This document shows, piece by piece, positions 21,112 through 28,993 of a stretch of 64,000 nt of DNA. The first letter of the stretch is position 1. Each line of letters begins with the position of its first letter. Below the pieces are notes generated by a model, which was not told where the DNA came from, did no database searches, and saw only the letters and a program-made list of their open reading frames with translations. A program made the position numbers and the translations under genes. Source of the DNA: Ancylobacter defluvii (GTDB lineage: Bacteria > Pseudomonadota > Alphaproteobacteria > Rhizobiales > Xanthobacteraceae); assembly GCF_018390605.1 (NCBI RefSeq), contig NZ_JAHBGD010000019.1:135031-199030 (forward strand), read 5' to 3'.

Positions 21112-21922
21112 AATCCGCGTAAACAAACCCCGCTTCGACATTCGCGCCCTGCCCGGCTTTGCCTTCCTCGCGCTGTTCACCTTCGCACTGCTGTATCTGC
21201 CGATCATCACGCTGGTGGCCTACGCCTTCAACGGCTCGGAGTCGCTGACCGCCTGGGGCGGCCTCTCCTTGCGCTGGTTCGCCGACGCCGCCGCCAATAC
21301 GGCGGTGCAGGATGCCGCCTGGCGCTCGCTCGTCATTGCGCTGAGCGCCGCCATCTTTGCCACGACCGCCGCGACCATGGCGGCGATCGCCACCACGCGC
21401 ACCGCCGCCTATCGCGGGCTCGGGGTCAAATATGCCTTCATCAACCTGCCGTTGATGGTGCCGGAGATAGTCACGGCGGTCGCGCTCCTCATCGTGTTCG
21501 CACGCGTCAAGGTATGGACCGGCTATTCCGGGCTCGGCTATCTGATCCTCGCCCATACCGCTTTCTGCATCCCCTTCGCCTACCTGCCGATTCGCGCACG
21601 GCTCGAAGGCATGGACAGCGCGCTCGAACGCGCCGCCGCCGATCTCTACGCGACGCCATGGAACGTGTTCCGCCGGGTGACGCTGCCGCTGCTGCGCCCG
21701 GGCATGATCGCCGGCTTCATGCTGGCCTTCGTCATCTCGCTCGACGACGTGGTCATCAGCGAGTTCGTGAAGTCCGGCGGGCAGGACACGCTGCCGACCT
21801 ACATGCTCGGCCAGCTCCGCCGCACGGTGACTCCCGAGGTCAACGCCATCGCCACCGCCTTCCTCGCCTTGTCGGTGCTGCTGGTGACAGTCTTCTTCTT
21901 CATTAACCGCAAGAAGACCTGA
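21104..21922 (+). CDS. potC: Polyamine-type ABC importer permease (PotC-like)
   Basis: The 272-aa permease has six transmembrane helices and the EAA loop RAAADLYATPWNVFRRVTLP followed by FVISLDDVVISEFVKSGG, characteristic of PotC. ATG 21104 lies within the end of potB (8-nt overlap), which yields the normal family N-terminus before the first helix; the frame is open 11 codons further upstream inside potB. It forms a heterodimeric channel with PotB. Confidence 0.92.
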   Translation: MAEIRVNKPRFDIRALPGFAFLALFTFALLYLPIITLVAYAFNGSESLTAWGGLSLRWFADAAANTAVQDAAWRSLVIALSAAIFATTAATMAAIATTRTAAYRGLGVKYAFINLPLMVPEIVTAVALLIVFARVKVWTGYSGLGYLILAHTAFCIPFAYLPIRARLEGMDSALERAAADLYATPWNVFRRVTLPLLRPGMIAGFMLAFVISLDDVVISEFVKSGGQDTLPTYMLGQLRRTVTPEVNAIATAFLALSVLLVTVFFFINRKKT

Positions 21923-21962
21923 CGAAACCAGGTCTAACGACAACCTGACGGAGACGGGAACC

Positions 21963-22997
21963 ATGAACTGGAAGATGACGGCCGCAGGCGCGATGCTCGC
22001 GATCCTCGGCTTTGCCGGCAGTGCCGCGGCCGAAGGCGCGCTCAACATCTACAATTGGGGCGATTACACCAGCCCCGAGATGATCAAGAAGTTCGAAGAC
22101 AAGTACAAAGTCAAAGTCACCGTCACCGACTACGATTCCAACGACACCGCGCTCGCCAAGGTGCGCGCCGGCGGCCACGGCTTCGACATCGTCGTGCCCT
22201 CGGCCAATTACGTGCCGATTTGGGTCAAGGAAGGCCTGCTGCTCGAGGCGCGGCCGGACCAGATGTCGAACTTCAAGAATGTCGACGAGCGCTGGGTGAA
22301 CGTGCCGTGGGATCCGGGCCGGCACTACACCACGCCCTGGCAGTGGGGCCTGACCGGCGTCGGCGTCAACAAGAAGGTCTATGGCGGCGACATCAACACC
22401 GCCAAGGTCATCCTTGACCCGCCGCCAGAACTGGCGGGCAAGATCAACGTCGCCCCTGAGATGAACGACGTCTTGTTTCTCACCATCAAATATCTCGGCG
22501 GAAACTGGTGCACCGCCGACAAGGAATTGTTGAAGAAGGTGCGCGACACCCTTGTCGCGGCCAAGTCTAAATGGCTGGCGATGGACTATTCCGTCACCGA
22601 GAAGCTGCCATCTGGCGACTATGCCGGCGTCTATTACTGGAACGGCGCGGTGATGCGCGCGCGGATGAAGAATCCCGACATCGCCTTCGGCTATCCGAAG
22701 GAGGGCTTTCCCTTCTTCATGGACAGCGTGGCGATCCTCAAGGACGCCAAGAATGTCGAGAACGCCAAGCTGTTCATGAACTTCATCATGGAGCCGGAAA
22801 ACGCGGCACTGATCTCGTCCTTTGCCAAATATGCCAATGGAATCAAGGGCTCGGCCGAGTTCATGCCCGCCGAGATGAAGAGCGCGCCCGAACTGGTGGT
22901 GCCGGCTGAGTTCGAGAAGGCCGGTGAGTTCCTCACCGCCTGCCCGCCGGAAGTCAGCGAGCTTTATACCCGCATCTGGACCGACGTGAACAAGTGA
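21963..22997 (+). CDS. potD: Polyamine-type periplasmic binding protein (PotD/PotF-like)
   Basis: The 344-aa precursor has a signal peptide with likely cleavage after GSAAA (about residue 23). The mature N-terminus LNIYNWGDYTSPEMIKKFE is the hallmark of PotD/PotF proteins, and FDIVVPSANYVPIWVKEGLL forms part of the ligand site in that family. A GACGGAGACGGGAA ribosome site precedes ATG 21963. It is the last gene of the pot-type operon and is followed by a strong hairpin at 23006-23032. The ligand could be putrescine, spermidine or a related amine. Confidence 0.93.
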   Translation: MNWKMTAAGAMLAILGFAGSAAAEGALNIYNWGDYTSPEMIKKFEDKYKVKVTVTDYDSNDTALAKVRAGGHGFDIVVPSANYVPIWVKEGLLLEARPDQMSNFKNVDERWVNVPWDPGRHYTTPWQWGLTGVGVNKKVYGGDINTAKVILDPPPELAGKINVAPEMNDVLFLTIKYLGGNWCTADKELLKKVRDTLVAAKSKWLAMDYSVTEKLPSGDYAGVYYWNGAVMRARMKNPDIAFGYPKEGFPFFMDSVAILKDAKNVENAKLFMNFIMEPENAALISSFAKYANGIKGSAEFMPAEMKSAPELVVPAEFEKAGEFLTACPPEVSELYTRIWTDVNK

Positions 22998-23005
22998 CCT
23001 GACGC

Positions 23006-23032
23006 GAGAGGCCGGGCAATGCCCGGCCTCTC
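23006..23032. terminator. Strong hairpin terminator between convergent operons
   Basis: A perfect 12-bp stem (23006-23017 with 23021-23032, GAGAGGCCGGGC and its complement) closes a 3-nt loop. It lies 9 nt after the potD-like stop and 24 nt from the stop of the convergent TPR gene, so it can act on both strands. Only short T/A tracts follow. Confidence 0.8.
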
Positions 23033-23056
23033 TTCCACAGGTGATCCGCGCCCCGC

Positions 23057-23602
23057 CTATTCCTTGCCGCCCGCCTCCGCATAAGCCTTGCGCAGCGTGT
23101 CGAGCTCGGGGCAGCCAGTGCGGCAAAAGATTCTGAGGGTGACGAGGTTCTCCCGCGCCTTGTCGAGCCTGCCGATGGCAAGAAACAATTCCCCTTGATA
23201 TTCAATGGCCTGACGGTGGGTCGGGTCGAAATACAGCGCCTCGCGGTACCAGCGGTCCGCCTCGTCGTAGCGCTTGAGGTTGCGCAGGCTGTAGCCGAGC
23301 AGGTTGAACACATCGGCATGGCGCACCCGGGTCGCGAGATCGCCCAATTCGGACGCCGCCTTCTCATAGTCCCCCGAATAGATCAGTGCGCGGATGGGCG
23401 CGAGGTCCGGGAGGGCGTCGGAAGGCGGGGTATCGACAGCCCCCGCCGCGCTGGCCGCCCCCACCACCAGCGCCAGCACCGCACCTCGGACGAGCCTGCG
23501 CCAGCCTCGGCCGCCAGTAGGGTGAGGTGTACGATGAGACCGAAACCGGACTAGCGCTGTCCGATCAGGCCGAAACGCCCATGGCATGGCCGACCCGCTC
23601 AT
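23057..23602 (-). CDS. Exported TPR-repeat protein
   Basis: The 181-aa protein has a basic N-terminal region, a hydrophobic stretch LVRGAVLALVVGAASAAGA (a signal peptide or membrane anchor, about residues 36-55) and then two or three tetratricopeptide repeats; DVFNLLGYSLRNLKRYDEA followed by DRWYREALYFDP is a clear TPR. A short Cys-containing tail (FCRTGCPELDTL) follows. The ATG at 23602 overlaps the stop of the ABC ATPase gene by 4 nt, so it could be translationally coupled to the sulfonate-type operon; an ATG five codons in is an alternative. The first 35 residues are unusual and the start is uncertain. Its role is unknown. Confidence 0.7.
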   Translation of the reverse strand: MSGSAMPWAFRPDRTALVRFRSHRTPHPTGGRGWRRLVRGAVLALVVGAASAAGAVDTPPSDALPDLAPIRALIYSGDYEKAASELGDLATRVRHADVFNLLGYSLRNLKRYDEADRWYREALYFDPTHRQAIEYQGELFLAIGRLDKARENLVTLRIFCRTGCPELDTLRKAYAEAGGKE

Positions 23603-24375
23603 GCCGCCGCCACGTGCACGGCGTAGTCGCCCATCTCGCGCAGGATATCCCGCTTGATCGCCGCGAAGGCGGCGCTGCCGCGGTCGCGTTGATGCGGCAG
23701 GTCGACGGTGATCTCCCTGACGATGCGGCCGGGATTGGCGGTCATCACCAGCACCCGGTCGCTGAGATAGATCGCCTCGTCGACGTCGTGGGTCACCAGG
23801 ATCATGGTGGTCTTCTCGATCCGCCAGATGCTGAGCAGTTCCTCCTGCAGCCGCAGCCGCGTCAGCGCGTCCAGCGCCCCGAGCGGCTCGTCGAGCAGCA
23901 GGATCTCCGGCCGGCCGACCAGGCCGCGGGCGATGGCGGCGCGCTGCGCCATGCCGCCGGAGAGCTGGTAGGGATAGACCTTCTCGAAGCCGCGCAGCCC
24001 CACCAGCGCGATGTGCTCGGCGATGGTGCGCTTCTTCTCCTCGCCGCTCAGGCCGGCATTCTCCAGACTGAGGCCGATATTCTGCTCCAGCGTCAGCCAG
24101 GGAAGCAGGCGGTGGTCCTGAAAGACGATGCCGCGATCGAGGCTGGTTCCCCGGATCGGTTCTCCATGCAGGCGGATGGTGCCGGAATAGTCGTCGTCGA
24201 GCCCGACCACCAGCCGCAGGATGGTCGACTTGCCGCAGCCGCTCGGCCCGACGATGGACACGAACTCGCCGTCGGCGACATCGATGTTGATGTGGTCGAG
24301 GATCTTCAGCGGACGGCCGTCGACGTCGTAATGCTTCTCGACGTCGTGGATTTCGAGATTGCCGCGTGCGGTCAT
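23599..24375 (-). CDS. Sulfonate/nitrate-type ABC importer ATPase (SsuB/TauB-like)
   Basis: The 258-aa ATPase has Walker A GPSGCGKST, Q-loop VFQDHRLLPWLTLEQN, signature LSGGMAQRAAIARGL, Walker B LLLDEPLGALD and H-loop LVTHDVDEAIYLSDRV, typical of SsuB/TauB/NrtD. The frame is open far upstream, but ATG 24375 shares an ATGA with the stop of the preceding gene and gives the family N-terminus, so it was chosen. It serves the permease at 26723 and the binding protein at 27644. Unusually, two binding-protein-like genes lie between it and the permease gene. Confidence 0.93.
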   Translation of the reverse strand: MTARGNLEIHDVEKHYDVDGRPLKILDHINIDVADGEFVSIVGPSGCGKSTILRLVVGLDDDYSGTIRLHGEPIRGTSLDRGIVFQDHRLLPWLTLEQNIGLSLENAGLSGEEKKRTIAEHIALVGLRGFEKVYPYQLSGGMAQRAAIARGLVGRPEILLLDEPLGALDALTRLRLQEELLSIWRIEKTTMILVTHDVDEAIYLSDRVLVMTANPGRIVREITVDLPHQRDRGSAAFAAIKRDILREMGDYAVHVAAA

Positions 24376-25451
24376 GAGGGAAGAGACTCCAGCGCTTCGT
24401 CGAGATAGGAGGCGTCGGCCCAGTCGCGGCTGTCGAAATCGCGGCTGATGTAGCCGTGCTCGACCAGGAAGCGCTTCTGCAGGTCGATGCCGGCGAGCTT
24501 GCGCGGCGTCAGCGCCGGCAGGAAATCGGTGCCGGCGATGGCGGCGGCGGTGTCGGCAACGCTCGGGTGATAGGTGACGCGGTGAAGGATCGCCGCGCCG
24601 GCCTCGCGATTGCCGTCGAGCCAGCGCGCCGCCCGCACCGTGGCGCGCAGGAAGGCGACGACGATGTCGCGGTTCGCCCTGGCGAAGTCGGTGTTCACGG
24701 TCAGCGCATAGGGGCTGTTGGAAACCTGCAGCGCCCAGTCGGGATGGCGGGAGAAATCCTCCACCTGCTTGAACCCGCCGGTCCGTTCCAGCCCCAGCGC
24801 GCGGCCGTGGCTGGCGAAGATGGCATCGATCTCGCCGGCTTCCAGCGCCCGCGCCTCGGGCGTGAAGACGAGATCGCCGCGCCGCTTCGCCCATAATTCG
24901 GACGGACGCGATGCCTCGCCGAAGCCGCGGTCGTCATTGGCGATATCGACGATCTCCACATCGGCGCGGGACAGGCCGGCGAGCGCCAGCGCTTTCAGGA
25001 TGCCCTGCTCGGAGGTCGCCCGCCACCAGTCGATCCTGGCGGGATTGGCGCTCCGCGACAGCCCGAAGCGCCGGCCCTTCAGCGCCGCAACGCTGCGGGC
25101 GGCATCGTCGGCCCGCACCACGATGGTGCCGCCGTGCTGCGTTTCGGTGAGGCCGATCAGCGTGGTATCGACATTGTCGGCCTTGGCCCAGATCGAGGGG
25201 ATGTTGCCGCCGTCGCGGAACAGATGCGCGAAGCGGTGGCTGAAATGCGGGAGGTAGCCCTGCTCCACCGGGAGCGAGCGCAGATAGGACAGCGACGCGC
25301 CGATCTTGCGCAGCTCTTCCTCGATCCAGCCGAACTCCTGCGCCACATTGGACGCCACGAAAGTCGGGCAGATGGTGTACCAGGCTTCGCGGGCGCCGAC
25401 CTTGACGGGGGCGGGCGCGGAAGCCGAAGGGCGTTCGAGAATATCGATCAT
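24372..25451 (-). CDS. DszB-like/SsuA-fold protein without signal peptide (paralog 2)
   Basis: The 359-aa protein has the NMT1/SsuA-type periplasmic-binding fold but no signal peptide, so it should be cytosolic. It resembles the desulfinase DszB: YTICP near the N-terminus, then FRDGGNIPSIW and LIGLT, parallel to SNCP, RFGGEIPP and LLGIT in DszB. C28, H69 and R79 correspond to the known DszB active residues C27, H60 and R70, with the His-x9-Arg spacing identical and an 8-residue insertion between Cys and His. It is a clear paralog of the upstream gene. ATG 25451 follows GACGGAG; ATG 25469, which overlaps the previous stop, is an alternative. It could be a sulfinate desulfinase or a cytosolic ligand-binding protein. 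Confidence 0.72.
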   Translation of the reverse strand: MIDILERPSASAPAPVKVGAREAWYTICPTFVASNVAQEFGWIEEELRKIGASLSYLRSLPVEQGYLPHFSHRFAHLFRDGGNIPSIWAKADNVDTTLIGLTETQHGGTIVVRADDAARSVAALKGRRFGLSRSANPARIDWWRATSEQGILKALALAGLSRADVEIVDIANDDRGFGEASRPSELWAKRRGDLVFTPEARALEAGEIDAIFASHGRALGLERTGGFKQVEDFSRHPDWALQVSNSPYALTVNTDFARANRDIVVAFLRATVRAARWLDGNREAGAAILHRVTYHPSVADTAAAIAGTDFLPALTPRKLAGIDLQKRFLVEHGYISRDFDSRDWADASYLDEALESLPS

Positions 25452-25468
25452 GATCTCCGTCCCCCGCA

Positions 25469-26554
25469 TCAGCCGCGCCGCAGCGACGTGAGGGCTTCTT
25501 CCAGATAGGAAGAATCCGCCCATTCGTTCACGTCGACATCATTGGCGATGTAGCCATGCGCACGCAGGAAATCGGTCTCGATGCGCAGCCCGGCAAGGTT
25601 CTGCTTCGACAGGTTCGGCACCAGATCGAAGTCGCGCAACGCGCGGGCGATGGCGTCGCGGTCGGCATAGATGGTGGTGCGGTAGAAGATGTCCGCCGCC
25701 GCCTCCGGATGGGCGTTGATCCAGCGGCCGGCACGGATGGCGGCGCGCAGCCAGGCCACCACGATGTCGCGATTGGCCTCGGCGAACTCGCGGCTCACCG
25801 TGAGGGTGCGCGGGGCATTGGCGATGCGCAGCGTCCAGTCCGGGTAGCGATCAAGATCCTCGATCACCCGGAAGCGGCCGGTCTGGGTGAGGCGGATGTC
25901 GACGCCGATGGAGTAATCGTAGATGGCGTCGATGGTGCCGGCGTCCAGCGCCCTCGCCTCCAGCATCAGCTCGTCCTGCCTGGTGGCGCGGCGCTGCGCC
26001 CAGATGCCGGCCGGGGTATCGGCGAGGCTTTCGGTGTGAGCGTCGGCGTCCTCGATATCGACGATCTCCACATCCTTGGCGGAGAGTCCGTGCAGGGCCA
26101 ATGCGGCGAGGATGCCGTGCTCGCCGGTGGCGCGGCGATGGTCGATCTTCTCGTTGCGCTGGCTCTTATAGAGGCCGAAGCGGCGACCCTTGAGATCGGC
26201 GACGCGGTGGATGTCGGAATCGGTACGCACCAGCACCTTGCCGGCCGGTTGCGCCTGGGTGAGGCCGAGCAGCACGGTGGGGCGCAGATCGGCCTTCGAC
26301 CAGATCGCCGGGCTGTTGCCGCCATCGCGCAGCAGCCGGTCGGAATCGTGGCTGTAATGCGCCGGCCAGGCGACGTCGGAGAGCGCCGAGCGCAGATAGG
26401 TCGGCTTCGCCCCGACGCGGGCCAGCTCATCATGGATCCAGCCGAGTTCCAGCGCCACGTTGGACGCCACCAGAACCGGGCAGATGGTGTAGATCAGCTC
26501 GCGCAGCAGCGGTTGCGCATGGGCTGCGATGGAACGGTCGACGGCGATGGTCAT
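25469..26554 (-). CDS. DszB-like/SsuA-fold protein without signal peptide (paralog 1)
   Basis: The 361-aa protein is the tandem paralog of the next gene; both share TICP-x2-VASNVA near the start and W-A-D-x-SYL-x-EAL at the end. It has no signal peptide or membrane segment. The putative catalytic set matches DszB (2-hydroxybiphenyl-2-sulfinate desulfinase): C25 in YTICPVL, H66 in AHYSHD and R76 in LLRDGGNSPAIW, again with ten residues between His and Arg. In most databases such proteins would be called ABC substrate-binding proteins. Position between the importer permease and ATPase genes, plus a DszA-family monooxygenase upstream, supports a role in C-S bond cleavage. Activity is inferred only. 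Confidence 0.72.
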   Translation of the reverse strand: MTIAVDRSIAAHAQPLLRELIYTICPVLVASNVALELGWIHDELARVGAKPTYLRSALSDVAWPAHYSHDSDRLLRDGGNSPAIWSKADLRPTVLLGLTQAQPAGKVLVRTDSDIHRVADLKGRRFGLYKSQRNEKIDHRRATGEHGILAALALHGLSAKDVEIVDIEDADAHTESLADTPAGIWAQRRATRQDELMLEARALDAGTIDAIYDYSIGVDIRLTQTGRFRVIEDLDRYPDWTLRIANAPRTLTVSREFAEANRDIVVAWLRAAIRAGRWINAHPEAAADIFYRTTIYADRDAIARALRDFDLVPNLSKQNLAGLRIETDFLRAHGYIANDVDVNEWADSSYLEEALTSLRRG

Positions 26555-26583
26555 GGCGGGGATCCTTTGCCGGATGTTGGGGG

Positions 26584-26700
26584 ACTCCCTCTCCGCGACG
26601 GGGAGAGGGCTGGGGTGAGGGGTCTTCGACGCTTCCCGAGCGCGTCTCCCCTCACCGACCCGCTGCGCGGGGCACCTCTCCCCAATGGGGAGAGGGAAAG
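26584..26700. repeat. Dispersed palindromic intergenic repeat, short copy
   Basis: This is an inverted copy of the element at 5391-5570. The shared core reads CCCCTCACCGACCCG here (26649-26663), and its reverse complement is at 5487-5501. Both ends form CTCTCC/GGAGAG arms. It lacks the two-hairpin internal block of the other copy. It separates the DszB-like paralog genes from the upstream permease gene of the same operon, so it may fold in the mRNA. Confidence 0.8.
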
Positions 26701-26722
26701 ACAGCAGGTGCTGCTCGGCTCC

Positions 26723-27565
26723 TCAGCCCTCGAAGCCCTGCTTCCAGCGCAGCACGAAGCGTTGCAGCAGCAGCATCAGCCGATCGATGGCGAAGCCGAC
26801 GACGCCGATGATGACCATGCAGACGATCAGCTGGTCGGTCATCAAGAGGTTCTGGGCGCGGAAGATCAGGTAGCCGAGGCCCTCCTGCCCGCTCAGGCCT
26901 TCGGCGGTGACCACCAGCGCCCAGGCGACGCCGGCGGCGTAGCGCAGGCTGACCATGATGCTGGGCACCGCGCTCGGGATCACCACGCGGCGGATCAGTT
27001 GCGAGCGGGTGAGGGTGAGCACCTTGGCGAGCTCGATATGGCTCTTCTCGACATTGCGGATGCCCTGCAGCGTGTTGAGGAACACCGGGAAGAACACCGA
27101 CTTGCCGATGACGAGGATCTGCGCCGGGGCGCCGAGGCCGAGCCACAGCACGATGAGCGGCAGCCAGGCGACGCCGGGAATGTGGCGGATGCTGTCGAAG
27201 GTGGGACCGAAGAAGCGCTCGACGTTCGACGACAGCCCCGCCGCCACGCCGAGTACCACCGCGGCGATGGAGCCGTAGACGAAGGCCTGGCTGACGATGT
27301 TGATCGAGCGCAGGAAGTCCTGATGCAGCGACTGGCGCGTCACCATGGCGACGAAGGCTTCCACCGTCGCCAGCGGCGAGGGCAGGAACACCGCCGGCAC
27401 CCAGGCGAGCCAGGAGGCCAGCGACCAGGCGATCAGAAGCCCTATCGGCAGGATGATGCCGATAAAGCGGCGGCCGGCGGGACGGCGCGCCGCGCGGGCC
27501 GAAGACGGGGTCTGCGCACCCGTATAGGGGCGGACGCCGAAAGTGGAGGTGGTTGCGTCGGTCAT
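26723..27565 (-). CDS. Sulfonate-type ABC importer permease (SsuC-like)
   Basis: The 280-aa protein has about six membrane segments starting with FIGIILPIGLLIAWSLASWL and an EAA-type loop, ELAKVLTLTRSQLIRRVVIP, which docks on the ATPase. The segment PGVAWLPLIVLWLGLGAPAQ is typical of SsuC/TauC/NrtB permeases. It lies 78 nt downstream of the binding-protein gene and 169 nt upstream of the first DszB-like gene, that gap being filled by a dispersed repeat. The solute is probably an organosulfur anion, by family and context. Confidence 0.92.
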   Translation of the reverse strand: MTDATTSTFGVRPYTGAQTPSSARAARRPAGRRFIGIILPIGLLIAWSLASWLAWVPAVFLPSPLATVEAFVAMVTRQSLHQDFLRSINIVSQAFVYGSIAAVVLGVAAGLSSNVERFFGPTFDSIRHIPGVAWLPLIVLWLGLGAPAQILVIGKSVFFPVFLNTLQGIRNVEKSHIELAKVLTLTRSQLIRRVVIPSAVPSIMVSLRYAAGVAWALVVTAEGLSGQEGLGYLIFRAQNLLMTDQLIVCMVIIGVVGFAIDRLMLLLQRFVLRWKQGFEG

Positions 27566-27643
27566 GATGATGCCGGCTCGCCTTTGGCGGCCGCCACGCC
27601 GCGGACGGTGGAACCGCCCCGGCGTGGCGTGGTCCGCTCCGCG

Positions 27644-28810
27644 TCAGTAGATGGAATATTCGCCGCCCTTGAAGAACTTGCCGTCGACGAAGGTGGCGAT
27701 GTCCTGCTGGCTCAGCTTGCGGTCGGTGAAGACGTCGTCGCCATGGGCGATGTACCAGTCCTGGAACTCGCTGATGGCGTGGCGGACATTGTCGGCCGAG
27801 GTGTCGCCGGCGATGAACTCGTAGCCCGACGGGTCGACGATCTGGAACTTGGCGATGTTGACCGGCACGCGGGTGCCCTTGGAGATGATCGCCGCCGCCT
27901 CGTCGACATTGTCCTGGATCCACGCCGTGGCGCGGCGATAGGAGATCAGGAAGGCCTTCACCGCCTCGGGATACTGCTCGGCGAAATCGCGCATGGCGAA
28001 GAACGAGACGCGGCCGGCGCCATTCTCATAGACGCCCTTCTCCACCGTGCGGCCGACGATCTTCACCTTGCCGGAGAGATAGAGCGCGGCGCCGGAATTG
28101 TTGCCGATATGGGTGGCGAGCCCGTCCACGGCGCCGGAGAGCAACGCCGCATTGCGGGCGCCGTTGTTCTCCACCCCCTCATAGCGGATCTTGCCGGCCT
28201 TCAGGCGGGTGTCGAGCGGCAGGCCGGCAGCCTCGAAGGATTCGAACACCGAGGTGTAGGAGCAGCCGATGCGGTTGGAGCCGTAGACCTTGCCCTCCAT
28301 GTCGGCGATGGAGTTGATCTCGTTATTGTCGGCGCGGGCGAGCAGCGGCGTGCGGTACTTGTTCGACGCTTCCGACACCCAGACCACCACGGCATCGAGG
28401 CCGTTGGCCCGGTGCGCGGTAGCGGGATAGAGCATGCGCTGGGCGATGGCGATGGAACCGCGGTTGAGGCCGGCGGATTCGGCGCCCGACAGCTCGGCGG
28501 CGCCGGAGGCGATGAGATTGACCTCCTTGACGCCGATCTTGTCGAATTCCTCCTTGAAGATGCCCTTCTCCTGCGCCACCACCGACCAGGGATTGAGCTG
28601 GAGGTTGACGAAGGTCAGCGGCTCGGCGGCGCTCGCCAGCGGCGCGGAGACCGCGAGCGCGGCGGCGACCAGCGCCGCCTTGCCGAGGCAGGCCCCGAGG
28701 AATTTGCCGCGCAAGATTCTGGATGAGACCCTGGGCGAAATCTTGCTCGAAACCTTGCTCGAAACCTTGCCGAAGCCGCGCCCAGCGGCCGAACCCAACC
28801 TTTTTTCCAC
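27644..28810 (-). CDS. Sulfonate-type periplasmic binding protein (SsuA-like)
   Basis: The 388-aa precursor belongs to the NMT1/SsuA family. It has an unusually long basic N-terminus (about 35 residues with SSK-type repeats) before the hydrophobic signal core ending ...VSAPLASAAEP near residue 62. The mature domain begins LTFVNLQLNPWSVVAQEKG. GTG 28810 was kept because GGAGACGGAC lies just upstream; a start further in would shorten the odd leader, but no better start with a ribosome site was seen. It is the first gene of the importer operon and probably captures the substrate of the flavin monooxygenase encoded in the same region. Confidence 0.87.
   Translation of the reverse strand: MEKRLGSAAGRGFGKVSSKVSSKISPRVSSRILRGKFLGACLGKAALVAAALAVSAPLASAAEPLTFVNLQLNPWSVVAQEKGIFKEEFDKIGVKEVNLIASGAAELSGAESAGLNRGSIAIAQRMLYPATAHRANGLDAVVVWVSEASNKYRTPLLARADNNEINSIADMEGKVYGSNRIGCSYTSVFESFEAAGLPLDTRLKAGKIRYEGVENNGARNAALLSGAVDGLATHIGNNSGAALYLSGKVKIVGRTVEKGVYENGAGRVSFFAMRDFAEQYPEAVKAFLISYRRATAWIQDNVDEAAAIISKGTRVPVNIAKFQIVDPSGYEFIAGDTSADNVRHAISEFQDWYIAHGDDVFTDRKLSQQDIATFVDGKFFKGGEYSIY
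28745..28768. repeat. Two 12-bp tandem copies in the leader of the SsuA-like gene
   Basis: GCTCGAAACCTT occurs twice in direct tandem. On the coding (minus) strand it gives the VSSK-VSSK residues of the leader, a likely replication-slippage product that lengthened the signal-peptide n-region by multiples of four codons. Confidence 0.8.
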
Positions 28811-28824
28811 GTCCGTCTCCGTAT

Positions 28825-28860
28825 TTAAACGTCGCCTGAAAGATGATCACGTGACGTTAA
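28825..28860. promoter_or_regulatory. Inverted repeat upstream of the importer operon (possible operator)
   Basis: TTAAACGTC at 28825-28833 faces GACGTTAA at 28853-28860, with 19 nt between, in the 183-nt gap between the Lrp-type gene and the SsuA-like gene. Arms are near-perfect (one base missing). It is 15 nt upstream of the GTG start and could be an operator for the adjacent Lrp-family regulator or another sulfur regulator. The flanking stretch 28905-28945 is AT-rich and could hold the promoter. Confidence 0.4.
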
Positions 28861-28993
28861 GCAGAACGGTCAGAAACGGAAACAGATCTTCATCCAATGA
28901 ATCCGTCAGATGGAGAAATTTATACTCAATAAATGGCCCAGTAAGGATTCAGCATCCGATCGCATGCCGTAGAGTTGCGGCATCGACGGGGGG

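Noticed and set aside
24375-24894. N-terminal extension of the SsuB-like ATPase
   Set aside because: The open frame continues upstream but has an unrelated Arg/His-rich composition and lies over the neighbour gene; the ATGA overlap gives the normal start.
24372-26554. Ordinary periplasmic solute-binding proteins
   Set aside because: The fold agrees, but neither protein has a signal peptide and both keep the DszB-like Cys, His and Arg; a purely periplasmic role is therefore unlikely, though cytosolic ligand binding is not excluded.
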